NCBI RefSeq assembly: GCF_000737325.1
Contig: NZ_CP011125.1
Coordinates: 5,704,001-5,768,000 of the forward strand
Reading direction: 5' to 3'
Length of the DNA stretch: 64,000 nucleotides
DNA from: Sandaracinus amylolyticus
Lineage (GTDB): Bacteria > Myxococcota_A > Polyangia > Polyangiales > Sandaracinaceae
How positions within the stretch are numbered: position 1 is the stretch's first letter; each line of letters opens with the position of its first letter. The notes under the pieces were generated by a model. The model searched no databases, was not told the origin of the DNA, and was given only the letters and a program-made list of their open reading frames with translations. The position numbers were made by a program, and so were the translations under genes. Shown piece after piece: positions 19,117-28,061 of this stretch.

Positions 19117-19659
19117 ATGAGCGAACCCACCCCGGGCAAACCCGGCCCGAAGTACGCCTCGTACGACGGATTCCTGAAGACCGCGATCGAGACCTACTGG
19201 GCTCAGCGGAAGAACCAGGTGCACTTCGTCGCGCTGCTGCTCGCGTCGCGCGAGGCGTGGGAGGTCGCGTGGGGCGGAGTGACCGCGCCGGGCACCGGGA
19301 AGAAGGTGCTCACCGGCGCGGCGGGCGCGACGGCGGTCGTGGTCGCGCTGCGTCTGCTCGTCGGCGGGCCGATCGGGCTCGTGCTCACGGGCGTGTCGAT
19401 CGCGTCGCTCGGCGCGGTCTACGCGCGCAACCACCGCCGCATCTGGGCGCAGCAGGAGCGCTATCGGAAGCTGCTCGGCGAGTACCGCGTGAAGTACGAG
19501 CAGATCCGCGGGAATTGGATCGAGGGGCGCATCGAGGAGCACCAGCGCGATCTGATGATCGACGGGCTCATGAACCGCCTGCTCGACGACATCGACGAAG
19601 AGCCCGCGGGCCTCGAGGGCGACAAGAAGACGTCGCGCGAAGAGCGAGACGAGCGCTGA
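19117..19659 (+). CDS. Small membrane protein of unknown function
   Basis: 180 residues. A soluble N-terminus (YDGFLKTAIETYWAQRKNQVHF) precedes two closely spaced hydrophobic segments (about 67-105, with GPIGLVLTGVSIASLGAVYA), then a charged helical tail (RIWAQQERYRKLLGEY). No family is recognised. The stop codon overlaps the pfkA start (TGATG), which implies translational coupling with glycolysis, although nothing in the sequence shows a metabolic role. It is divergent from the PPC lipoprotein gene with a gap of about 106 bases that must hold both promoters. Confidence 0.7.
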   Translation: MSEPTPGKPGPKYASYDGFLKTAIETYWAQRKNQVHFVALLLASREAWEVAWGGVTAPGTGKKVLTGAAGATAVVVALRLLVGGPIGLVLTGVSIASLGAVYARNHRRIWAQQERYRKLLGEYRVKYEQIRGNWIEGRIEEHQRDLMIDGLMNRLLDDIDEEPAGLEGDKKTSREERDER

Positions 19660-20741
19660 TGCGTCGCGTCGGCATCCTGACGTCCGGCGGCGACGCGCCC
19701 GGCATGAACATGGCGGTGCGCGCGGCGACGTTGATCGCGGCGCAGCGCGGCATCGAGGTCGTCGGGATCGAGCGCGGGTACGAAGGGCTGCTCGATCGCA
19801 GCTGGCGCGCGCTGACGCGCAAGGCCGAGGGCGGGCTCGCGCCCACGCACGAGGTCGACGTGTGCGGCCACCTCGGCGGCAGCATCCTCGGATCGGCGCG
19901 CTGCAAGGCGTTCTACACGGCCGAGGGTCGCGCGCGCGGCGCGGAGGCGCTGCGCGAGCTCGACGGGCTCGTGGTGATCGGCGGCAACGGATCGCTCACC
20001 GGCGCGCACGCGCTCGCGACCGAGCACGGCGCGAAGGTGGTCGGGATCCCCGCGTCGATCGACAACGACATCGGGTGCACCGCGAGCGCGATCGGCGTGG
20101 ACTCGGCGCTCAACACGATCGTGGAGGCGTGTGATCGCATCAGCGACACGGCGCGCGCGCATCGTCGCGCGTTCGTCGTCGAGGTGATGGGCCGGCAGTC
20201 GGGCTATCTGTGCATGGCGAGCGCGATCGCGGCGGGCGCGGACGCGGCGCTCTACCGCGAGGACGGCCGCGACGAGGACGCGATCGTCGGGTCGGTCGCG
20301 GATCTGATCCGCCGCTCGTTCGAGGCCGATCGCGGCAAGCAGCGCGTCCTCGTGATCAAGGCCGAGGGCGTCGAGGTCCCGTGCACGCGGCTCGTGCGAC
20401 GGCTGACCGAGGTGCTCGAGCCGGAGCTCGGCGAGGTGTCGATCCGCGCGACGGTGCTCGGGCATCTCGTGCGCGGCGGGAACCCGAGCTTCCTCGATCG
20501 CATGATCGCGGGCCGCTTCGCGCTCGCGGCGATCGACGCGCTCGCGGCCGGCGCGACCGACGAGATGGTCGCGTGGCAGTCGCCGCTCCCCGGCGGGATC
20601 GCGACGCCGGATCGCAGCGTGACGCGCTGGCCGCTCGCGGCGGTGCTCGAAGAGACCGAGAAGCTGCTCGACGGCCGCAGCCCGGTGACCCAGGCGCGCG
20701 TCGCGATGATGCAGCGCGTGTCGGGCGTGCTGTCGATCTGA
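19659..20741 (+). CDS. pfkA: 6-phosphofructokinase
   Basis: Phosphorylates fructose 6-phosphate in glycolysis. 360 residues with GILTSGGDAPGMN at the N-terminus, GGNGSLTGA in the nucleotide loop, the catalytic IDNDI, and EVMGRQSGYLC. A Gly rather than Asp at the GGxGS position, and Ala rather than Lys in IPASIDND, point to ATP rather than pyrophosphate as the phosphoryl donor (rule known for the family). GVDSALNTI replaces the more common GTDTAL. The ATG overlaps the stop of the preceding membrane-protein gene by one base. Confidence 0.94.
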   Translation: MRRVGILTSGGDAPGMNMAVRAATLIAAQRGIEVVGIERGYEGLLDRSWRALTRKAEGGLAPTHEVDVCGHLGGSILGSARCKAFYTAEGRARGAEALRELDGLVVIGGNGSLTGAHALATEHGAKVVGIPASIDNDIGCTASAIGVDSALNTIVEACDRISDTARAHRRAFVVEVMGRQSGYLCMASAIAAGADAALYREDGRDEDAIVGSVADLIRRSFEADRGKQRVLVIKAEGVEVPCTRLVRRLTEVLEPELGEVSIRATVLGHLVRGGNPSFLDRMIAGRFALAAIDALAAGATDEMVAWQSPLPGGIATPDRSVTRWPLAAVLEETEKLLDGRSPVTQARVAMMQRVSGVLSI

Positions 20742-20832
20742 CCGACCGCGCGACCGCCGCGTGGAGGCTCACCGATCGCGTAGGTGCGGCGCCGAGCGAA
20801 CCCGGCGCACGGGCCGTATGATCGTGAGATCG

Positions 20833-23622
20833 ATGCCTCGCACGCGACGCGCGCTCTCGGCCCTCCTCGTCCTCGTCGCGATCTCGCTCGCGCCCCTCGG
20901 CGCCGCACAGGAGCGCCCCGCGACCCCGCTCGCGGATGCGCTCCGCGCGCTCGATCGCGGGGAGTACGGCACCGCGGAGACGGCGCTGCGCGCGATCGCG
21001 AGCCCCGAGGCCCAGCTCGCGCTCGCGCGCGTGCTCCTCGAGACCGGACGTCACGACGAAGCGCAGCGCAGCGCGGAGACCGCGGCGCGGAGCGCGTCGT
21101 CGAGGATCGCGGCGCGCACGCTCGCGGGCGAGGCGCACATGGCGCGCGGCCGTCTCGACGAGGCGCAGCGCGTGCTCGAGGAGGTCGCGAGCGAGCCCAT
21201 CGCGCATCGCGCGCGCGTGATGCTCGGACGTCTCCTCCTGCGGCGCGGCCGCGAGAGCGAGGCGCGCACGGTGCTGATGCGCTTGGTGCGCGCGTACAAC
21301 GACGGAACGATCACCTCGCGCGACGGCGAAGGTCTCACGTACGTCGGCATGGCCGCGGCGATGCTCGAGAGCCCGCACGACGCGAACGACGCGTTCCGCG
21401 AGGCCACGCGCGTCGCGCGCGATCGCGTCGAGACCCAGCTCGAGTGGGCGACGCTCTTCCTCTCGAAGTTCGATCTCGGCCACGCCGACGAGTGCGTGAG
21501 CGACGCGCTGCGCGTGAGCCCGAATCATCCACGCGCGCACCTGCTCCGCGCGCGCATCCTGCTCGAGCAGTCGTTCGACTTCGCGGGCGCCGAGCGCGAG
21601 CTGAGCGCGGCGCTCGCGGTCGATCCGAACCTCGTCGCGGCGCACGTCACCCGCGCGGGCATGGCGCTGCGCGACGTCGACATCGCGCGCGCCGACGCGC
21701 ACCTCGACGCGGCGCTCGCGATCGACCCGAACGATCTCGAGGCGCTCTCCGTGCGCGCCGCGGTGCGCTTCGTCGAAGGCAACCAGAGCGCGTTCGACGC
21801 GGCCGTGCGTGCGGTGCTCGATCGCAACCCGCGCTACGCCGAGCTCTACAGCATCGTCGCGGATCACGCGGACTGGGAGCATCGTTATCCCGACGTCGTC
21901 GAGCTCGCGCGCCGCGCGCTACGCATCGATCCCGAGGACGCGCGCGCCCACGCGACGCTCGGCCTCAACCTGCTGCGCATGGGCGAGGAAGAAGACGGCC
22001 TCGCCGCGCTGCGCGAGGCATGGCGCAGGGATCGCTTCGACGCGCGCGTGTTCAACACGCTGAACCTCTGGGACGACGTGATCACGCCGCACTACGAGCG
22101 CTTCGACGCGCGCCCGTTCGTGCTGCGCATGCATCGCGAGGAGCGCCCGCTGATCGAAGGCGCCGTGACGACGACGCTCCGCGGCGCGTGGGACGACATG
22201 CGCCGCCGGTATCGCTTCACGCCGCGACAGCCGGTGCACATCGAGATGTTCGCGAGCTCGCAGCACTTCAGCGTGCGCACCTCGGGGCTGCCGAACGCGG
22301 GCGTGCAGGGCGTGTGCTTCGGTCAGGTCGTCACCGCGCTGAGCCCGCGCGGCGGCGCGTTCGACTGGGGTCAGATCACGACGCACGAGCTCGCGCACGT
22401 CTTCCACATCCAGCTCTCGCGCAACCGCGTGCCGCGCTGGTTCACCGAGGGCCTCGCGGAGCACGAGACGGTGATGGCGCGCCCCGAGTGGCGTCGCGAG
22501 GAAGACCATCGCCTCTGGCTCGCGCTCGATCGCCTGCCGCCGGTGCGCGATCTGAACTCCGCGTTCACCCACGCGCGCAGCGCCGAGGACGTGATGACCG
22601 CGTACTACGCGAGCTCGCGGCTCGTCGGGTACATGGTCGATCGCTTCGGGTTCGATCGCGTCGTCGCGATGCTGCGCGGCTGGGGCGAGGGACGCAGCAG
22701 CGCCGACGTGGTGCAGCGCGCGCTCGGTGTGTCGATCGACGAGCTCGATCGCGAGTGGCGCGTCCACGAGCGCACCCGGCTCGCGGCGCGGGCGCGCGAT
22801 TTCGCCGTCGACTTCGGGCGTTATCTCGACGTCGAGGGCCTCCGCGCGCGCGTCCGCAGCGCGCCGCGCGACGCGATCGCGCACGCCGAGCTCGCGGCCG
22901 GTCTCGCTGCGCACGGCGACGTCGCCGGCGCGACGCAGTCGGCAATCGAGGCGATCCGGATCGATCCCCACCAGCCGATCGCGCGCTTCGTGCTCGCACG
23001 CACGTCGCTCGCGCGTCGCGACGCGGCGGAGCTCGACACGCACATCGCGGATCTGATCGCGAGCGGCCACGACGGATACGAAGTGCGCCTGCTCGCCGCG
23101 CAGTCCGCGCTCGCGCGCCGCGACACCACCGCCGCCCGCGCTGCGCTCGACGCCGCGGCGAGCATCGATCCCGAGCGGCTCGATGCATGGCACGGCCTCG
23201 CGCAGCTCGCGGAGTCGAGCCAGGACGCCGCGCTCCGCCGGCGCGCGCTCGAGCGCATCGTCGCGCTCGATCAGCACGATCGCGGCGCGCTCGCCGCGCT
23301 GATGCAGACGCTGCACGAGGCGGGCGCATGGGACGCGCTCCTCGCCGTCGGGCCGCGCGTCGTGTTCGTCGATCCCGAGAACGGGCGCGGGCGCTGGCTG
23401 CACGGCGAGGCGCTGCTGCACGCGGGGCGCGCGCGCGACGCGCTCGCGGAGCTCGATCTCGCCCTCGCCGCGGAGGTCGAGACGCCCGGCCCGGTGCACC
23501 TCGCGAGGGCGCGCGCGCTCGTCGCGCTGCGGCGTGCGCGCGAGGCGCGCGAGTCCCTCGCCGCGGCGATCGCCGCCGAGCCCGCGCTCGCCGCGCAGGC
23601 CGCCGCCGTGCTGCCCCCGTGA
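20833..23622 (+). CDS. TPR protein with an HExxH metallopeptidase-like domain
   Basis: About 929 residues. A signal peptide (MPRTRRALSALLVLVAISLAP) precedes an N-terminal TPR superhelix (about 40-420), a gluzincin-like domain with THELAHVF (His518, Glu519, His522) and WFTEGLAEHE as the downstream acid, and a second TPR region to the end. This layout resembles secreted peptidase MA-type proteins, though the active site has not been shown to work. ATG 20833 is chosen because it begins the signal peptide. An ATG at 20818 adds five residues. The stop overlaps a possible GTG start of the kinase gene that follows. Confidence 0.83.
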   Translation: MPRTRRALSALLVLVAISLAPLGAAQERPATPLADALRALDRGEYGTAETALRAIASPEAQLALARVLLETGRHDEAQRSAETAARSASSRIAARTLAGEAHMARGRLDEAQRVLEEVASEPIAHRARVMLGRLLLRRGRESEARTVLMRLVRAYNDGTITSRDGEGLTYVGMAAAMLESPHDANDAFREATRVARDRVETQLEWATLFLSKFDLGHADECVSDALRVSPNHPRAHLLRARILLEQSFDFAGAERELSAALAVDPNLVAAHVTRAGMALRDVDIARADAHLDAALAIDPNDLEALSVRAAVRFVEGNQSAFDAAVRAVLDRNPRYAELYSIVADHADWEHRYPDVVELARRALRIDPEDARAHATLGLNLLRMGEEEDGLAALREAWRRDRFDARVFNTLNLWDDVITPHYERFDARPFVLRMHREERPLIEGAVTTTLRGAWDDMRRRYRFTPRQPVHIEMFASSQHFSVRTSGLPNAGVQGVCFGQVVTALSPRGGAFDWGQITTHELAHVFHIQLSRNRVPRWFTEGLAEHETVMARPEWRREEDHRLWLALDRLPPVRDLNSAFTHARSAEDVMTAYYASSRLVGYMVDRFGFDRVVAMLRGWGEGRSSADVVQRALGVSIDELDREWRVHERTRLAARARDFAVDFGRYLDVEGLRARVRSAPRDAIAHAELAAGLAAHGDVAGATQSAIEAIRIDPHQPIARFVLARTSLARRDAAELDTHIADLIASGHDGYEVRLLAAQSALARRDTTAARAALDAAASIDPERLDAWHGLAQLAESSQDAALRRRALERIVALDQHDRGALAALMQTLHEAGAWDALLAVGPRVVFVDPENGRGRWLHGEALLHAGRARDALAELDLALAAEVETPGPVHLARARALVALRRAREARESLAAAIAAEPALAAQAAAVLPP

Positions 23623-23657
23623 ACGCGTCGCGCGATGAGGCTAGAACGGCCGTGCGG

Positions 23658-25598
23658 ATGAAGCGCGCGCGCCTGACGATCCCGACCCGGATCTTCCTCG
23701 CCTTCGCGAGCGTGCTCGTCGCGTTCGGCGTCGTCTCGGGGACCAGCCTGGTGCAGCACCAGCGCACCTCCGAGAACCTGCGCCTCCTGCACGAGGCGTA
23801 CGTCCCGCTCGTCATGCGCATCGCGGAGGCGCAGGCGAACGGCGCCGTCGTCAACAACATGCTCGAGTACGTGCTCGACGAGCGCGAGTCGCGACGCACG
23901 CGCAGCTGGATCAGCGCCGCGCGTCAGGTCGGCCCGCGTCGCCTCTCGCAAGCGCTCACCGCGGTCGAGCGCGTCGAGCGCCTCGAGGGCCCCGAGCCCG
24001 ATCGCGCGACGCTCGCTTCGGTGCGCGAGACGCTCGAGCAGATCCAGCAGGCGTACGAGCGCAGCGACTCGCTCTACGGCGAGTTCTTCGCCGCGCTCGA
24101 TCGCGGGGATCGCGCGCGCGCCGTCGAGCTGCACGCGGAGATCGTCCGTCGCGAGGCGCAGATCGCGCGGCAGCTGCTCGTCACGCGCAACCGCGTCGAG
24201 TCGCGCTTCGAGGAGACGAGCCGCAGCGCCGCCGAGCAGGAGCGCCGCTCCGTGATCGAGATCGCGGTGCTCGCGCTGCTCGCGCTGCTCGCGGGGCTCG
24301 GCGTCACGTGGTGGTCGCAGCGACTCCTCGCGCCCCTTCCGAAGCTGCAGGCGCGTGTCGTCGCCGTCGCGCGCGGTGATCTCTCGAACCGCCTCGACAC
24401 CCGGCGCGACGACGAGATCGGCCGTCTCGCCCAGGAATTCGAGCGAATGGTCGACGCGGTCGCCGCGCGCGATCGCGAGGTGCGCGAGCTGCAGCGCATC
24501 CAGGAGCGCATCGTCGCGAGCCTGCGCTCCGCGGTCGTCGTGGTGGACGCGGAGGGTCGCGTGCGCGCCGCGAACCAGTCCGCGGATCCCGTGCTCGGGA
24601 TCGGTCGCAGCGCGATCGATCGTCCGCTCGACGACACCGGCCTCGTCGAGCGGCTCGCCGGCCTCGACGACGCGATCGATCGCGTCGCGATCGGCGGCGA
24701 GCCCGTCGCGCTCCACGGCGCGACGCTCGCAGGCGAGCCCCCGCGCCACGTCGACGTGCGCGTGAGCCCCTTCGGCACCGACGCGCTCGACGGGCGCATC
24801 CCGGTGCTCGTCGTCGCCGACGACGTCACCGAGGAGCTCGCGACGAAGGCGCGCCTCATCCAGACCGAGCGCCTCGCCGCGATGGGCAAGATGGCCGCGC
24901 ACGTCACACACGAGGTGCGCAACCCGCTCTCGAGCATCGGCCTGAACGTCGAGGTGCTCGCCGACGAGCTCTCGGGCGCGGGCCCCGAGGTCGCCGCTCC
25001 GCTGCGCGCGATCCAGCGCGAGATCGATCGGCTCACCGGGATCACCGAGGAGTACCTGCGGCTCGCGCGCCTGCCTGCCCCGCTGCTCACGCACGAAGAT
25101 CTCGGCGCCGTCGCGACCGAGGTCGCGCGCTTCGTCGAGCGCGAGCTCGTCGCCGCGCAGTGCCGCATCGACGTGCGCGTCGAGCCCGATCTCCCGCTCG
25201 TCGCCGCCGACGAGGCGCAGATCCGCCAGGCGCTGCTCAACCTGATCCGCAACGCGCGCGAGGCGATGCCTCAAGGCGGGCCGGTGACGCTCGGCGTGCG
25301 ACGCGCCGACGATCGCGCGACCCTCGAGCACGGCGTCGAGATCACGATCGCCGATCGCGGCGAGGGCATCCCGCCCGAGCGGCGCGGCCGCGTGTTCGAT
25401 CTCTTCTTCTCGACGAAGGAGCGCGGCACCGGGCTCGGTCTCTCGCTCACGCAACAGATCGTCGTCGCGCACCGCGGGCACATCCGGTGCGAGGACGGCG
25501 CCGAAGGTGGCACGACGTTCGTCATGTGGTTCCCGGAAGTGCACGCGCCCGCGAACGAGCGACCCGTGCAGCCTGCGGTGATCGACGATCACGCGTGA
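23658..25598 (+). CDS. Membrane sensor histidine kinase (HAMP-PAS-HisKA-HATPase)
   Basis: 646 residues. Two transmembrane helices (about 11-30 and 199-220) flank a helical periplasmic sensor. A HAMP domain (about 220-275) and PAS-like domain (about 285-395) follow. The kinase core has the phospho-acceptor in HVTHEVRNPLSS (His418), the N box NLIRNAREAM, and ATP-lid motifs ADRGEGIP and GTGLGLS. No response regulator is adjacent. ATG 23658 is preferred. A GTG at 23619 overlapping the upstream stop would add 13 residues and couple it to the TPR metallopeptidase, which could be its functional partner. Confidence 0.92.
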   Translation: MKRARLTIPTRIFLAFASVLVAFGVVSGTSLVQHQRTSENLRLLHEAYVPLVMRIAEAQANGAVVNNMLEYVLDERESRRTRSWISAARQVGPRRLSQALTAVERVERLEGPEPDRATLASVRETLEQIQQAYERSDSLYGEFFAALDRGDRARAVELHAEIVRREAQIARQLLVTRNRVESRFEETSRSAAEQERRSVIEIAVLALLALLAGLGVTWWSQRLLAPLPKLQARVVAVARGDLSNRLDTRRDDEIGRLAQEFERMVDAVAARDREVRELQRIQERIVASLRSAVVVVDAEGRVRAANQSADPVLGIGRSAIDRPLDDTGLVERLAGLDDAIDRVAIGGEPVALHGATLAGEPPRHVDVRVSPFGTDALDGRIPVLVVADDVTEELATKARLIQTERLAAMGKMAAHVTHEVRNPLSSIGLNVEVLADELSGAGPEVAAPLRAIQREIDRLTGITEEYLRLARLPAPLLTHEDLGAVATEVARFVERELVAAQCRIDVRVEPDLPLVAADEAQIRQALLNLIRNAREAMPQGGPVTLGVRRADDRATLEHGVEITIADRGEGIPPERRGRVFDLFFSTKERGTGLGLSLTQQIVVAHRGHIRCEDGAEGGTTFVMWFPEVHAPANERPVQPAVIDDHA

Positions 25599-25655
25599 CG
25601 CGAAGGGTCCATTCGTGGTACCTCGCTCGACCGTTTCGCACGGAGCTCCCCGAAG

Positions 25656-26408
25656 ATGACGAGCCGCACCGACGGACGCAGCGCCGACGCGCTCCGGCCC
25701 GTGACCATCGAGACCGGCGTGCAGCGCAACCCCGAGGGTTCGGTGCTCTACGCGTGCGGCGGCACGCGCGTGCTGATCGCGGCGTCGATCGACGAGGGCG
25801 TCGCGGGCTGGCTGCGCGGCAGCGGCAAGGGCTGGGTCACCGCGGAGTACGCGATGCATCCGCGCGCGAACCCGCAGCGCCAGGATCGCGATGGCCGCAA
25901 GGGCCGCATCGACGGGCGCACCCAGGAGATCCAGCGCCTGATCGGCCGCTCGCTGCGCGCCGCGGTGAACCTCGAGAAGCTCGGCGAGCGCACGATCACC
26001 GTCGACTGCGACGTGCTCGACGCCGACGGCGGCACGCGCACCGCGTCGATCACCGGGGGCTTCGTCGCGCTCGCGCTCGCGCTCGATCGGCTGCGCAGCA
26101 AGGGCGTGATCGGCGCGGGCGTGCTGCGCGGTCCGGTCGCCGCGATCAGCGCGGGCATCGTGGGACCGAGCGCGCTGCTCGATCTCGCGTACGTCGAGGA
26201 CAGCAAGGCCGACGTCGACCTCAACGTCGTCGCGATGGGCGACGGCGGCATCGTCGAGGTGCAGGGCACGGCCGAGGGCGCACCGGTGCCGCGCGATCGC
26301 TGGACCGCGCTGGTCGACCTCGCGATGTCGTCGATGCCCTCGCTGTTCGCGTCGCAGAGCGAAGCGCTCGCGCGCGCCGGCACCTCGCTCGACAAGCTCG
26401 TGCGGTGA
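25656..26408 (+). CDS. rph: Ribonuclease PH
   Basis: Phosphate-dependent 3'-to-5' exoribonuclease that trims tRNA 3' ends. 250 residues spanning the whole family length, with TDGRSADALRPV at the N-terminus, the phosphate-binding GKGWVTAEY and RSLRAAVNL segments, ITVDCDVLDADGGTRTASI, and VQGTAEGAP near the end. Two tRNA genes lie about 650 bases downstream. The stop overlaps the rdgB start by one base, the common rph-rdgB arrangement. Confidence 0.97.
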   Translation: MTSRTDGRSADALRPVTIETGVQRNPEGSVLYACGGTRVLIAASIDEGVAGWLRGSGKGWVTAEYAMHPRANPQRQDRDGRKGRIDGRTQEIQRLIGRSLRAAVNLEKLGERTITVDCDVLDADGGTRTASITGGFVALALALDRLRSKGVIGAGVLRGPVAAISAGIVGPSALLDLAYVEDSKADVDLNVVAMGDGGIVEVQGTAEGAPVPRDRWTALVDLAMSSMPSLFASQSEALARAGTSLDKLVR

Positions 26409-27022
26409 TGACGACGAAGCTCCTCATCGCGACGAAGAACCGCGGCAAGCTCGAAGAGTTTCGCCGCATCTTCGGCGATCTCGGCGTGGAGCTCGTCTCC
26501 GCCGACGAGCTCGGTCTCCCCGACGTCGAAGAGACGGGCGACACGTTCGAGGCGAACGCGATCCTGAAGGCGGAGGCCCAGGCCGCCGCGTCGGGATGCA
26601 TGACGATCGCCGACGACAGCGGGCTCGAGGTCGACGCGCTCGACGGTGCACCCGGGGTCTATTCGGCCCGCTACGCGGGCGCGGGCGGCTCCGAGGCGAA
26701 CGTGCGCAAGCTGCTCGCGGCGCTCGCCGACGTGCCCGACGAGCGTCGCACCGCGCGCTTCCGCTGCGTGCTCGCCCTCGCCGATCCCCGCGGCGCGCTC
26801 GGCGCGCGCGTCGAGCTCACCGAAGGCCGCTGCGAGGGTCGCATCGCGCACCAGCCGAGCGGCAGCGGCGGGTTCGGCTACGACCCGGTGTTCGTGCCCG
26901 CGGACGGAGACGCGACGATGGCCGAGCTCTCGGCGACCGCGAAGGACGCGATCAGCCACCGTGGACGCGCGTGTGCGCGCATGCGCGAGCGCCTCGCGGC
27001 CTACCTCGGAGCAGGTCGATGA
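26408..27022 (+). CDS. rdgB: XTP/dITP diphosphatase (RdgB/HAM1)
   Basis: House-cleaning nucleotide pyrophosphatase that removes dITP, XTP and similar deaminated nucleotides. 204 residues with LIATKNRGKLEEF at the N-terminus, ETGDTFEANAILKA, the catalytic DDSGLEVDALDGAPGV stretch, GFGYDPVF and the terminal SHRG motif. Translation is coupled to rph by a one-base overlap. Only 66 bases separate its stop from tRNA-Pro. Confidence 0.97.
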   Translation: MTTKLLIATKNRGKLEEFRRIFGDLGVELVSADELGLPDVEETGDTFEANAILKAEAQAAASGCMTIADDSGLEVDALDGAPGVYSARYAGAGGSEANVRKLLAALADVPDERRTARFRCVLALADPRGALGARVELTEGRCEGRIAHQPSGSGGFGYDPVFVPADGDATMAELSATAKDAISHRGRACARMRERLAAYLGAGR

Positions 27023-27081
27023 TCGTTGGAAGCGCCGCTCGTAGCACGCGACAAGATCCATGGGAGCGGCTATCCTCCGCG

Positions 27082-27177
27082 ACCATTCCGGGGTGTCGCA
27101 CAGCCTGGTAGTGCACGAGCTTTGGGTGCTCGTCGTCGGGGGTTCGAATCCCTCCACCCCGAGTCCTCCGGAATGGT
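27082..27177. repeat. Perfect 10-bp inverted repeat bracketing tRNA-Pro
   Basis: ACCATTCCGG at 27082-27091 and CCGGAATGGT at 27168-27177 are exact inverted copies on either side of tRNA-Pro. The left copy covers the first three bases of the mature tRNA. In the primary transcript they could zip up beyond the acceptor stem. Confidence 0.8.
27089..27162 (+). tRNA. tRNA-Pro(TGG)
   Basis: 74 nt with a 7-bp acceptor stem (CGGGGTG/CACCCCG), D stem GCAC/GTGC, anticodon stem CGAGC/GCTCG with loop TTTGGGT (anticodon TGG), T loop TTCGAAT and discriminator A. The CCA end is not encoded. The C at position 1 is typical of bacterial tRNA-Pro. Confidence 0.93.
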
Positions 27178-27248
27178 GCCGAGTGGCGCCGGCCCGGAAT
27201 CGAGAACTCGCGACCCGATCCGCCACGCGGTACAGAGAGAAGACCAGA

Positions 27249-27322
27249 GCGCCCGTAGCTCAGCTGGATAGAGCAGCGGCCTTCTAAGCCGACGGTCGGA
27301 GGTTCGAGCCCTCCCGGGCGCG
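27249..27322 (+). tRNA. tRNA-Arg(TCT)
   Basis: 74 nt. Acceptor GCGCCCG/CGGGCGC, D arm with AGCTCAGCTGGATAGAGC, anticodon loop CTTCTAA (anticodon TCT), T stem GGAGG/CCTCC with loop TTCGAGC, discriminator G. CCA is not encoded. The first anticodon-stem pair (position 27-43) is a G-A mismatch. It reads rare AGA/AGG codons. Confidence 0.93.
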
Positions 27323-27398
27323 TCCGTAGTTCTCCTGCGATTCGGTCGTCGCGGGCCCGGCCCTGCACGAGATGCGATGCGCAGGGGAGGAGGACGCG

Positions 27399-28052
27399 AT
27401 GACGGGATTCCGCGCCATCGATCTCGGCACGTGGAATCGCGCCGAGCACTTCGAGCACTACATCGATCGCGTGCCGTGCACGTACAGCTTCACGGTGCAC
27501 GTCGACATCACGTCGCTCCGCAGCGCGCTCACGGGTCGCGGCCGCAAGGCCTATCCGGCGCAGCTCTGGATGCTCGCGACGACGGTGCAGCGCTTTCGCG
27601 AATTCCGGATGGGCTTCGACGCCGACGGAGCGCTCGGCGTGTGGGACGAGCTGCACCCCGCGTACACGGTGTTCAACGCGGAGGCGGAGACGTTCTCCGG
27701 CATCTGGACCCGCTACGACGCGGACTTCGGCGCCTTCGAGGACGCGGCGACGAAGGACATCGCCGAGCACGCTCGCGCGACGCGCTTCTTCCCGAAGGAG
27801 GGCCGACCGCCGAACAGCTTCGACGTGTCGAGCATCCCGTGGCTCGAGTTCTCCGCGTTCACGCTCGACATCCCGCGAGCCATCCGTCACGTCGCGCCGA
27901 TCTTCACGCTCGGCCGCTACGTCGAGCGCGACGGGCGCACGCTGCTGCCGGTCGCCATCCAGGTGCACCACGCGGTCTGCGACGGCTTCCATGCGAGCCG
28001 GTTCGTCGCCGCGCTCCAGGAGCTCGCCGCCGAGCACGAGGCGTGGCTGTAG
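27399..28052 (+). CDS. Type A chloramphenicol O-acetyltransferase (CatA-like)
   Basis: 217 residues, the normal CAT monomer length. It has the diagnostic active site HHAVCDGFHASRF with the catalytic base His191, and FTVHVDIT and FREFRMGFD near the substrate channel. CAT trimers transfer acetyl from acetyl-CoA to chloramphenicol. Chromosomal homologues may act on other alcohols. The GGGGAGGAGG ribosome binding site 6 bases upstream sets the start at 27399. An in-frame ATG at 27372 is less likely. Codon use matches the neighbours, so recent transfer is not indicated. It ends 9 bases from the convergent DUF1579-like gene. Confidence 0.92.
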   Translation: MTGFRAIDLGTWNRAEHFEHYIDRVPCTYSFTVHVDITSLRSALTGRGRKAYPAQLWMLATTVQRFREFRMGFDADGALGVWDELHPAYTVFNAEAETFSGIWTRYDADFGAFEDAATKDIAEHARATRFFPKEGRPPNSFDVSSIPWLEFSAFTLDIPRAIRHVAPIFTLGRYVERDGRTLLPVAIQVHHAVCDGFHASRFVAALQELAAEHEAWL

Positions 28053-28061
28053 CGCGCCCCG

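Noticed and set aside
27023-28052. Integrative element at the tRNA genes
   Set aside because: No integrase, no duplicated tRNA end and no change in base composition around the tRNA-Pro and tRNA-Arg genes.
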